Part shown: one piece after another, positions 1 to 5,931 of the stretch | How positions within the stretch are numbered: the stretch's first letter is position 1 | How the letters are laid out: each line of letters begins with the position of its first letter | From: an uncultured euryarchaeote | Lineage (GTDB): Archaea > Thermoplasmatota > Poseidoniia > Poseidoniales > Poseidoniaceae | Assembly: GCA_937897365.1 (NCBI GenBank) | Contig: CALCOP010000088.1 | Coordinates: forward strand, 1-7,565 | Direction: 5' to 3' | Length of the DNA stretch: 7,565 nt | Notes under the pieces: model-generated | Database searches by the model: none | Told to the model about the DNA's origin: nothing | What the model saw: the letters and a program-made list of their open reading frames with translations, nothing else | Position numbers and translations under genes: made by a program

Positions 1-208
1 AGGACAAGATGCGGACTTAGAAGAACCACTGATTGTCAAAGATGACTCAACAGTACAGCACATTTGTAACAAATTGCATAGGGACTTTGTTCGAAAGTTT
101 CGATATGCTCGTGTGAAAGGACCGAGCGCAAAATTCGATTGGCAACGGGTCGGTTTAGACCACCTACTCAAAGATGGAGATTTACTGACCATCGTCGTAC
201 GACGATAA
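1..208 (+). CDS. DRG-family (Obg-like) GTPase, C-terminal TGS domain, 5'-partial
   Basis: This is the tail of a plus-strand gene that enters from the left edge; the first complete codon is at base 2 and the TAA stop is at 206-208, giving 68 residues. The peptide has the layout of the TGS domain that ends archaeal and eukaryotic DRG GTPases: the segment STVQHICNKLHRDF, then KFRYARVKGPSAKFDWQRVG, then a DHLLKDGDLLTIV ending. The block 'F+YA+V G S K ... Q+VG DH L D D' is shared with eukaryotic DRG1. DRG proteins are translation-associated GTPases in the cytoplasm, and the TGS domain is thought to mediate RNA or ribosome contacts. The GTPase (G) domain lies outside the window, so activity cannot be judged here. 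The gene converges on sufT with no intervening base. The family call is good; a different TGS-containing GTPase is possible but less likely. Confidence 0.82.
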   Translation, partial: GQDADLEEPLIVKDDSTVQHICNKLHRDFVRKFRYARVKGPSAKFDWQRVGLDHLLKDGDLLTIVVRR

Positions 209-526
209 TCAGTCCCAAATGCCCATATCCATTCGGGCATCTTCAGAAGCGTGTATTTTTGGATCCCAACGAGGCGTCCAAACGAGATTAATGTGAACGC
301 TTTCAAGACCTTCGGTTTGTAAAGCTGCACGGTGAGCGGCAGCCATAATTTCAGGTGCCGCAGGACAGCCGGGGGATGTGAGAGTAAGATCGATTTCGGC
401 GTGAAGTAATTCTTCTTTCGTTTCAAAGCGTACGTCGTAAACCAGACCGAGTTCCACGATTGATAACTCCAATTCGGGATCTTCAACTTCATCTAATTGT
501 GTCAATACATCCTGTTTTTCTACCAT
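209..526 (-). CDS. sufT: SufT / MIP18-family (DUF59) Fe-S assembly protein
   Basis: This 105-residue protein is the last gene of the suf operon. It shows the MIP18/DUF59 pattern: DPEL at 16-19, the ELGLVYDV block at 25-32, and TLTSPGCP at 48-55 with the family's conserved Cys54. It ends with the LVW..RWDP and ARM.MGIW elements typical of SufT and PaaD-like members. Such proteins help mature Fe-S proteins; the exact step is not settled, and related members include the N-terminal domain of HCF101 and eukaryotic CIA2. The ATG at 526 is preceded by GAGGTG (532-537) at a 5-base spacing, and this site overlaps the sufE stop codon, which suggests coupled translation. Its own TGA (209-211) directly abuts the stop of the convergent GTPase gene. 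Position and sequence agree on SufT. A PaaD role in phenylacetate degradation is unlikely, because no paa genes are present. Confidence 0.88.
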   Translation of the reverse strand: MVEKQDVLTQLDEVEDPELELSIVELGLVYDVRFETKEELLHAEIDLTLTSPGCPAAPEIMAAAHRAALQTEGLESVHINLVWTPRWDPKIHASEDARMDMGIWD

Positions 527-531
527 TCAAA

Positions 532-537
532 CACCTC
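532..537 (-). promoter_or_regulatory. Shine-Dalgarno site of sufT
   Basis: On the minus strand the bases read GAGGTG, 5 bases before the ATG at 526. The site overlaps the TGA of sufE (536-538), so a ribosome finishing sufE covers it. This fixes the sufT start. Confidence 0.75.
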
Positions 538-946
538 ATACATAATTGCGAATCTCTCTCATAACCTTATCGAACATATTTCGAAAACCATTCGATCGAC
601 TTGGGGAGAGTGAATTGAGAATACCCATATCTTCTGCAAAATCTGGTGAAAGAAGTAAGGCTTGTGCAGGAGCACTGCCATTGATAGCAAGTGTCAAAAT
701 CCCCATCAATCCCTGAACTAATTTTGCATCAGCCCCTGAAAGGAGGAGAACCTTACCGTCCTGTAATTCGACATGAACGTGTGCCTCGGATTGACAACCT
801 TGAACTTTTGACTCTGATGTCCACTGGTCATGAGGAAAAGGAATAACTTCATCGGCTAAATCAAAAACCATTTCGAGGCGTTCCATCTTATCATCTATTT
901 CTTGGAATTCTTCAATCAATTCAGCCAGAGCATCTGGATAAGTCAT
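536..946 (-). CDS. sufE: SufE-like sulfur acceptor protein
   Basis: This 136-residue protein takes persulfide sulfur from SufS and hands it to the SufBCD scaffold in the cytoplasm. Length matches the family (E. coli SufE is 138 residues). The active-site loop VQGCQSEAH puts the acceptor cysteine at residue 51, the same number as E. coli Cys51. Upstream is the usual helical start (LIEEFQEIDDKMERLEMVFDLA), and the later G.LMGILTLAINGSAPAQAL stretch corresponds to the SufE/YgdK core. The ATG at 946 overlaps the sufS stop as ATGA (943-946), with a purine-rich site AGAGGT (951-956) four bases upstream. The presence of SufE means the SufS partner here is SufE rather than zinc-dependent SufU. Identification is strong. 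Confidence 0.94.
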   Translation of the reverse strand: MTYPDALAELIEEFQEIDDKMERLEMVFDLADEVIPFPHDQWTSESKVQGCQSEAHVHVELQDGKVLLLSGADAKLVQGLMGILTLAINGSAPAQALLLSPDFAEDMGILNSLSPSRSNGFRNMFDKVMREIRNYV

Positions 947-2136
947 CCAAACCTCTCCGTTATTTCTTTGAGTTGTTCCACGAAGTATTCTGCTTCTTCC
1001 ATGGAGTTGTACAGATAAAATGAGGCTCGAACTGTCCCATTAATGCCTAATCTATGCAGCAAGGGTTGTGCGCAATGGTGCCCAGTACGAACTGCGAACC
1101 CTCGTGCATCCAACAAATGTGCTAAGTCCTCACTGTGAATGGTAGGGTGAAGGAAAGAGACGACTGCACTGTCTTTTTCTTCATGGCGTCCGTAAACAGG
1201 TATGCCCATCGACCGTAGTTGTTCAGCAACCCAACGAGCGATTTCTACAAGCCTTTTGTGTTCCTTTTCCAAATCGAGTTTCGCCATCCAATCAAATGCC
1301 GCACACCACCCTATTGCTTCAGCAATCCGGGGTGTACCTGCTTCAAATTTATGCTCATTCGTCTGATAGGTAGAACCGTCAACAGTCACTGTTTCAATCA
1401 TGTCTCCACCTCCCATGAAAGGTTGCATCGTTTCAAACACATCAGCATTGACAAGCAATGCACCAATACCGGTTGGTCCGCACATTTTGTGGGCCGAGAA
1501 TGCCATAAAATCGGCTCCAGATTCCTTGAAATCAATTTGCTCATGTGGAACACCTTGAGCGGCATCAATCAAGACATAGGCGCCGTTTGAATGAGCAAGT
1601 TGGATAATTTCTTCCAAAGGATTCCGAACACCCAGCACATTGGATGTATGCACGACACAGACAAGTTTAGCATCATCCAGTGATGCGGCAAATACGTCCA
1701 TGTCAAGGGTGAAATCTTCCAGCACTGGAACATACCTCAACTCAACCTTTCGCTCTTCAGCAAGCATTTGCCATGGTACAATATCGGAGTGATGTTCCAT
1801 TTCAGTCAACACGATGACGTCTCCTTCGACCAAGTTTGCTCGGCCCCACGCATGTGCAACCAAATTAATCGCCTCGGTCGTGCCACTTGTGATCACTGCT
1901 CGGTCAGCATTGAACCAACTTTTCAATCGCTGACGACATGCTTCGTAGCCTTCAGTCGCTTCACCAGCCAGCGTGTGAACAGCTCTGTGAACATTTGCAT
2001 TTGAAGAGGTATAGTAATCATTCATTGCGTCCAGGACGACTTGTGGCTTCTGGGTGGTTGCCGCATTATCCAAATAGATCAAAGGGAAGCCGTTGACTTC
2101 ACGTTTGAGAATCGGAAAATCATCACGTATAGCCAC
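943..2136 (-). CDS. sufS: SufS cysteine desulfurase (group II, PLP-dependent)
   Basis: This 397-residue enzyme converts L-cysteine to L-alanine and leaves a persulfide on its active-site cysteine, the sulfur source for cluster assembly. It is a class V aminotransferase fold. The N-terminal YLDNAATTQKP motif, the NVHRAVHTLA block and the EMEHHSD motif are all typical. The PLP lysine is K217 in SAHKMCGPTGIG, and the catalytic cysteine is C355 in RTGHHCAQPL, the SufS-type loop. The expected regions are all present, with no frameshift. The start is a GTG at 2136: minus-strand GGGGTGA (2141-2147) overlaps the sufD stop and lies four bases upstream, and translation from there gives the standard SufS N-terminus (MAIRDDFPIL). 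The gap to sufD is 4 bases, and its own stop overlaps the sufE start. Together with sufE it forms the sulfur-mobilising half of the pathway. Confidence 0.97.
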   Translation of the reverse strand: MAIRDDFPILKREVNGFPLIYLDNAATTQKPQVVLDAMNDYYTSSNANVHRAVHTLAGEATEGYEACRQRLKSWFNADRAVITSGTTEAINLVAHAWGRANLVEGDVIVLTEMEHHSDIVPWQMLAEERKVELRYVPVLEDFTLDMDVFAASLDDAKLVCVVHTSNVLGVRNPLEEIIQLAHSNGAYVLIDAAQGVPHEQIDFKESGADFMAFSAHKMCGPTGIGALLVNADVFETMQPFMGGGDMIETVTVDGSTYQTNEHKFEAGTPRIAEAIGWCAAFDWMAKLDLEKEHKRLVEIARWVAEQLRSMGIPVYGRHEEKDSAVVSFLHPTIHSEDLAHLLDARGFAVRTGHHCAQPLLHRLGINGTVRASFYLYNSMEEAEYFVEQLKEITERFG

Positions 2137-2140
2137 TTTT

Positions 2141-2147
2141 TCACCCC
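2141..2147 (-). promoter_or_regulatory. Shine-Dalgarno site deciding the GTG start of sufS
   Basis: The minus strand reads GGGGTGA, whose last three bases are the sufD stop codon; it lies four bases before the GTG at 2136. No in-frame ATG gives a better N-terminus, so the site supports GTG as the sufS start and implies coupling to sufD translation. Confidence 0.7.
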
Positions 2148-3181
2148 TTCAATTCACATTCGAGGTGAACAGTGAGCCGTGTTTGCATCTCTTCGGTAAG
2201 ATACTTGTTGGTCAGGTTAGAGAACGCATTGAGAAGGAATCCTCCGACAATAAGTGCTTGTGATTCATCAGGACTCAATCCTCTTGACATGAGGTAATGC
2301 ATTTGGTTTGGGTCAACAGGAGCGCTCGCTGCACCATGAGCAGCGGAAACATCATCTGCAAGAACCTCGAGTTCAGGAATTGCTTCTGCTCGAGCTTTTT
2401 TGGAAAGAAGCAGATTGCGGAAGACTTGGGAGGCATCGGTTTTGTTCGCACCCTCCGCAATCGTCAGCAGTCCGGTTGCGATAAAATGGCTGCTACCCGA
2501 GCAGGCGGAGTTCATCACCAAGTCTGAAAATGTGTGTCCATGAAGATGATGAATCTCAACATGCTCATCGTCGTGTCGAGAACCGACCGCATTGGCCGTG
2601 ACGGACTGGCGAATAGATGAACCAGTTCCGTTCAATGTGCTTCGTAAATCGGATTTACAGCGAGAACCACCAATTGAAAGGGTAGCGTGTTCCAATTCGC
2701 CATCTCTTTCGACAAGCCAGTCTTCGCAGCGCAAAAATTTCGTATTGGTATCGAGTTCATTGATGAATCCATATGCGATTTGGGTATTGGGTTGGACATT
2801 ACCAGTAACGTGAATGCCAACCCATTCAGCCTCGCCGGAAAGATGAATGAGAACAGCACATGACGCTTTCACATCAAGATGCAAGTGCCCCACAGCAATG
2901 TTACCAGTGGCACGAACATGAACCTGAATAATATCTGAATCTTGGGAAATTAACAGGCGGTTCTTTGAACCACCTGCAGAATGTAGAAACGCTCGGGCAA
3001 TATCATCATGAGAATTTTCTAACTCTTCGATTGCTTCCAAAGTATGTCCACCATCGACAGAGAAAACCAAATCGACAACATCAGGAACTTCATCGGGTGA
3101 ACTTGGATGGATTCGAGGCCAGGGAGTATAGCGCCACAAATGTTCTGAACGAGGAGGGATTGCCATCTTCTGGTAGATCAT
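2141..3181 (-). CDS. sufD: SufD, Fe-S scaffold complex subunit (compact form)
   Basis: This SufB/SufD-superfamily protein of 346 residues is the non-catalytic partner of SufB in the SufBC2D scaffold. The N-terminus has an EHLWRYTPW element matching the 'E.W+YT' signature near SufD starts. The middle is a beta-helix-like region with HIHVTGN- and HVRATGN-type repeats. The C-terminal core has LEVLADDV..AHGA, with His282 aligning with E. coli SufD His360, a residue needed for cluster formation, followed by HYLMSRGLSPDESQALIVGGF. E. coli SufD Cys358, two residues before that histidine, is Ala here. At 346 residues it is shorter than the roughly 400-440 of many bacterial SufD proteins, mostly at the N-terminus. 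The ATG at 3181 overlaps the sufB stop (ATGA), with GGAGGG at 3191-3196 upstream; Met6 is an alternative start. It is SufD rather than a second SufB because it lacks the EGCTAP motif. Confidence 0.92.
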   Translation of the reverse strand: MIYQKMAIPPRSEHLWRYTPWPRIHPSSPDEVPDVVDLVFSVDGGHTLEAIEELENSHDDIARAFLHSAGGSKNRLLISQDSDIIQVHVRATGNIAVGHLHLDVKASCAVLIHLSGEAEWVGIHVTGNVQPNTQIAYGFINELDTNTKFLRCEDWLVERDGELEHATLSIGGSRCKSDLRSTLNGTGSSIRQSVTANAVGSRHDDEHVEIHHLHGHTFSDLVMNSACSGSSHFIATGLLTIAEGANKTDASQVFRNLLLSKKARAEAIPELEVLADDVSAAHGAASAPVDPNQMHYLMSRGLSPDESQALIVGGFLLNAFSNLTNKYLTEEMQTRLTVHLECELKG

Positions 3182-4584
3182 CCAATGGAACCCTCCATTT
3201 CCAATTCGAGTAACTTATTCAGTTCAACTGCATATTCCATCGGGAGTTCTCTGGTGAACGGTTCGAAGAATCCATTGACGATTAAGCCCATTGCCTCATC
3301 TTCGGTAAATCCACGACTCATCAAATAGAACAACTGATCACTTGAAACCTTAGATACACTGGCTTCGTGTTCTAAATCTGATGACGAGTTTCCAATTTCC
3401 ATGGTAGGATATGTATCAGAGCGAGAATCTCCGTCGAGAATGAGTGCATCACATACAACCTTTGAACGACATCCTGTCGATTTAGGAGTGACTTGCAACA
3501 ACCCACGGTAGGAGGAGCGGCCACCATCTTTGGAAATCGATTTGGAAAGAATGTTGGATGTTGTGTTGGAAGCAAGGTGGTGGACTTTAGCACCCGTATC
3601 TTGATGTTGCCCCTTGCCCGCATATGCAACAGAAATCACTTCCGCGTGAGCACCCTCTCCCTTGAGAAGAACAGATGGATATTTCATCGTCAACTTTGAA
3701 CCAATGTTACCATCTACCCATTCAACAACTGCGTTTTTGTGAGCAACTGCTCGCTTTGTAACCAAATTATAGACATTGCTCGACCAGTTCTGGACGGTTG
3801 AATAGCGAATTTTTGCGCCTTCCAGAGCGATCAGTTCTACAACAGCAGAGTGCAATGAGTCCGTTGAATAACTTGGAGCAGTGCACCCTTCAACATAATG
3901 GACAGTGCTGCCTTCATCAGCAATAATCAGTGTTCGTTCAAATTGACCCATATTTTTGGCATTGATACGGAAATAGGCTTGAACAGGCATTTCGACACTA
4001 ACCCCCTTCGGAATGTAAAGGAACGAGCCACCCGACCAAACAGCAGTGTTTAGGGCAGAAAATTTATTGTCGCTGTGCGGGATTACAGAACCGAAATACT
4101 TCTTGACAATTTCGGGATATTGCTTGAGACCTGAGTCCATATCCAAGAAAATGACTCCTTGTTCCTCGAGGTCTTCTCGAATGGAGTGATAGACGGCCTC
4201 GGACTCGTATTGAGCAGTAACTCCACCGAGCCACTTTTGTTCCGCTTCAGGAATCCCAAGCCTGTTGAATGTATTTTTGATGTCATCGGGTACTTCGTCC
4301 CAAGAGTTTTCAGTTTTATTCGAGGAGCGTAAGAAATAGGTGACGTTCTCAAAATCAATCATGTTGAGAAGGTTACAATTGCCCCAATCTGGCATAACTC
4401 GTTCAACAAAGTGCCGATAAGCCTTAACTCGAAGTTCAGTCATCCATTCAGGCTCGTCTTTGAGTTCTGAAATATCGCGCACAACTTGTTCAGACAGACC
4501 TTTATCAAACCGTATGGTCGAGTTTTCAGGATCATGAAATCCATAGCGGTAATCGCCAATAATTTCTTCTGTTTCGTTCGACAT
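3178..4584 (-). CDS. sufB: SufB, Fe-S cluster scaffold protein
   Basis: This is the scaffold subunit on which Fe-S clusters are built, 468 residues, normal for SufB. Diagnostic blocks in order: GDYRYGFHDPE near the start, FSALNTAVWSGGSF.Y.PKGV, EGCTAPSYSTDSLHSAVVEL with Cys234 matching E. coli Cys254 (sulfur entry), TGCRSKVVCDALILDG, then DLEHEASVSKVSSDQLFYLMSRG and the C-terminal ELPMEYAVELNKLLELEMEGS. Ser387 in GDSRSDTYP aligns with E. coli Cys405; this SRSDT-type variant is also found in Bacillus-type SufB. The start is placed at ATG 4584 rather than a further 21 codons upstream, because a GAGGTGAT site (4589-4596) sits four bases before it and the upstream extension overlaps sufC and matches nothing in the family. 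The gap to sufC is 10 bases, and the stop overlaps the sufD ATG. Confidence 0.97.
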   Translation of the reverse strand: MSNETEEIIGDYRYGFHDPENSTIRFDKGLSEQVVRDISELKDEPEWMTELRVKAYRHFVERVMPDWGNCNLLNMIDFENVTYFLRSSNKTENSWDEVPDDIKNTFNRLGIPEAEQKWLGGVTAQYESEAVYHSIREDLEEQGVIFLDMDSGLKQYPEIVKKYFGSVIPHSDNKFSALNTAVWSGGSFLYIPKGVSVEMPVQAYFRINAKNMGQFERTLIIADEGSTVHYVEGCTAPSYSTDSLHSAVVELIALEGAKIRYSTVQNWSSNVYNLVTKRAVAHKNAVVEWVDGNIGSKLTMKYPSVLLKGEGAHAEVISVAYAGKGQHQDTGAKVHHLASNTTSNILSKSISKDGGRSSYRGLLQVTPKSTGCRSKVVCDALILDGDSRSDTYPTMEIGNSSSDLEHEASVSKVSSDQLFYLMSRGFTEDEAMGLIVNGFFEPFTRELPMEYAVELNKLLELEMEGSIG

Positions 4585-4588
4585 ATGT

Positions 4589-4596
4589 ATCACCTC
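4589..4596 (-). promoter_or_regulatory. Strong Shine-Dalgarno site of sufB
   Basis: Minus-strand GAGGTGAT is an 8-base complement to the common 16S rRNA 3' end (AUCACCUC), four bases before the ATG at 4584. It overlaps the TGA of sufC (4595-4597). It is the best ribosome-binding site in the window and rules out the longer sufB reading frame that begins inside sufC. Confidence 0.85.
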
Positions 4597-5350
4597 AAGC
4601 AGCCACGTCAAGCCAGTCATATCCTTGGTCTTCAAGGCGGAGCGCAAGTTCGGGCCCTCCAGTCTTGATGATTACTCCATCAATCATTGCATGAACGAAA
4701 TCCGGTTTAACCAGATCAAGAAGTCGTTGATAGTGTGTGATGATGAGGCAACCCGAGTTAACTGCCACTTCGTTGATTCCCTGCGCAACGATTCGTAGCG
4801 CATCGATATCCAGCCCCGAATCTGTTTCATCGAGCAAGGCAAGGTGGGGTTCAAGCAAGAGCATCTGGAGAATTTCCAATCGCTTTTTCTCTCCTCCGCT
4901 GAAACCATCGTTCACATATCGTGAGAGGAAACTTTTGTCCATCGATAGTTTTTCCATGGCCGCATTTAATTCTTTGCGGAAAGCTCGACCTTTCGGAGGC
5001 TCATCACGGACAGATGCGACGGATTTCTTGAGGAAATTTCCGACTTGGACACCTGGAATGGATGCTGGGTATTGGAACGACAGAAACATTCCGGCACGAG
5101 CACGCTCAAAGACCTCGAGTTCTTCCAACGGACTACCTTTGAAGAACACACGCCCCTCTGTAATTTCATATGCTGGATGACCCATGACCACATTGGCCAA
5201 AGTTGACTTCCCAGCGCCGTTTCGGCCCATTACTGCATGGATTTCGCCGCGATTGATGATGAGATTGACTCCTTTGAGGATGGGAGTGCCTTCGACACTG
5301 ACATGAAGATTTTCGACGCGTAAAACCTCTTCAGTCACAGCCTCACCCAT
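4595..5350 (-). CDS. sufC: SufC, ABC-type ATPase of the SUF scaffold
   Basis: This is the cytoplasmic ATPase that binds SufB and SufD and powers structural changes during cluster assembly; it is not a transporter. Its 251 residues compare with 248 in E. coli. All ABC motifs are visible: Walker A GRNGAGKST (42-50), Q-loop LSFQYP with Gln93, the SufC-type signature FSGGEKKR (150-157), Walker B LALLDE (170-175) followed by TDSGLD, and the H-loop ITHYQRL with His206. The start is taken as ATG 5350, with GAGGAG (5354-5359) three bases upstream. A TTG nine codons further up is also open but would encode the Shine-Dalgarno site inside the protein. It is the first gene of the operon, so the promoter should lie in the 94-base divergent region. 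The tail overlaps the sufB ribosome-binding site. Confidence 0.97.
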   Translation of the reverse strand: MGEAVTEEVLRVENLHVSVEGTPILKGVNLIINRGEIHAVMGRNGAGKSTLANVVMGHPAYEITEGRVFFKGSPLEELEVFERARAGMFLSFQYPASIPGVQVGNFLKKSVASVRDEPPKGRAFRKELNAAMEKLSMDKSFLSRYVNDGFSGGEKKRLEILQMLLLEPHLALLDETDSGLDIDALRIVAQGINEVAVNSGCLIITHYQRLLDLVKPDFVHAMIDGVIIKTGGPELALRLEDQGYDWLDVAA

Positions 5351-5444
5351 ATACTCCTCGCGTAACTCCTTTATCAAGTGGTGTAATCATATCCCACTTC
5401 ATTCAACGTGAACAGAGTAGAATAATAGTATTCAAGAAGCAGGG
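5351..5444. promoter_or_regulatory. Divergent promoter region between the suf operon and nfu
   Basis: These 94 bases are the only substantial intergenic space in the window and must serve leftward sufC and rightward nfu. On the minus strand an ATATGATTA element (about 5384-5392) is a TATA-like candidate; a start about 25 bases downstream would fall near 5362 and leave room for the GAGGAG site of sufC. On the plus strand AATAATAG (5421-5428) is a TATA-like candidate whose start would fall near 5450, just before the second ATG of nfu (5460). No BRE element is clear, and the promoter positions are inference from composition and spacing alone. Confidence 0.4.
5376..5399. repeat. Short inverted repeat in the suf/nfu divergent region, possible operator
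   Basis: AAGTGG (5376-5381) is perfectly inverted as CCACTT (5394-5399) across a 12-base spacer that contains the TATA-like element proposed for sufC. The geometry would suit a dimeric regulator blocking the suf promoter. A six-base repeat can easily arise by chance in a region this size, and a second smaller dyad, TTCA-ACG-TGAA, lies at 5402-5412. A regulatory role is unproven. Confidence 0.3.
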
Positions 5445-5918
5445 ATGAGAGCGGCAAACATGACCGACGATGACCTTGTTGCAAAATATGCAGCAGAGGC
5501 AAAGGCAGCAATGTCATCGGAAGCAAAACGGCGAATAGACGAGGTTACTGACCCAGTTGAAGAGCAACGGCTTCGTTCGACTTCACTCCTACAAATAATA
5601 GGTACAAACGAGTTCATTCCAGCACTCCTTTCCCGTTTAGGAGATGTTCGTGCCGCACTTGATGGGCATGGCGGAGGTATTGCGGTTTCATCCTTGGAGT
5701 GGGGCGAGAATGGAGTGAGTGAACTCGATTTAGTGTTGGATTTAACCGGCGCATGCCTTTCATGTGGAGCAGCGCCAGGAACACTTGAAGGAGTGAAAAA
5801 AGACTTGGAAGGTGATGATGAAATCTGTAGAATTCGCTTTTCATCTGCACTACTCGACACTTTTGATGAATTAGGTAGAGAGTTCATCCTCGCACATGGT
5901 GCTGTTGAATTTGTGTGA
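5445..5918 (+). CDS. nfu: Nfu-type (NifU C-terminal domain) Fe-S carrier protein
   Basis: This 157-residue protein has an N-terminal helical, charged segment (about residues 1-50) and a NifU C-terminal-like domain (about 55-130). In the domain, GDVRAALDGHGGGIAVSSLEW matches the Nfu 'VRP.L..DGG.I..V' start, and GACLSCGAAPGTL carries the CxxC motif at Cys104 and Cys107, which in Nfu homodimers coordinates a bridging [4Fe-4S] cluster. Nfu proteins receive clusters from scaffolds and pass them to client enzymes. Placement back-to-back with sufCBDSET supports this role. The start is uncertain: ATG 5445 or ATG 5460 (five residues shorter), with no clear Shine-Dalgarno site for either; the AT-rich element at 5421-5428 slightly favours 5460 with a very short leader. 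The usual proline after the second Cys (CxxCP) is Gly here. The long N-terminal segment is not recognised. Confidence 0.83.
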   Translation: MRAANMTDDDLVAKYAAEAKAAMSSEAKRRIDEVTDPVEEQRLRSTSLLQIIGTNEFIPALLSRLGDVRAALDGHGGGIAVSSLEWGENGVSELDLVLDLTGACLSCGAAPGTLEGVKKDLEGDDEICRIRFSSALLDTFDELGREFILAHGAVEFV

Positions 5919-5931
5919 TGACATCTTTTAG

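Noticed and set aside
1219..1590. 123-codon plus-strand open frame opposite sufS
   Set aside because: It is the complement of conserved SufS sequence including the PLP lysine block; no independent support.
4585..4647. A 21-codon upstream extension of sufB starting inside sufC
   Set aside because: It overlaps the sufC coding end, does not resemble SufB N-termini, and the strong GAGGTGAT site points to ATG 4584.
4737..5180. 147-codon plus-strand open frame opposite sufC
   Set aside because: It is antisense to the SufC signature and Walker B regions, Ser/Arg-rich, and typical of a shadow frame.
5351..5377. TTG start nine codons upstream for sufC
   Set aside because: The segment encodes the Shine-Dalgarno GAGGAG before ATG 5350, and the shorter form matches the usual SufC length.
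5400..5415. SufR-like operator (CAAC...GTTG type) in the divergent region
   Set aside because: CAAC occurs at 5404-5407, but no GTTG follows at the required spacing, and no SufR gene is in the window.
5919..5931. Possible terminator or promoter between nfu and tgtA
   Set aside because: Only 13 bases are available; there is a short TTTT run but no stem or TATA-like element, so simple co-transcription is more likely.
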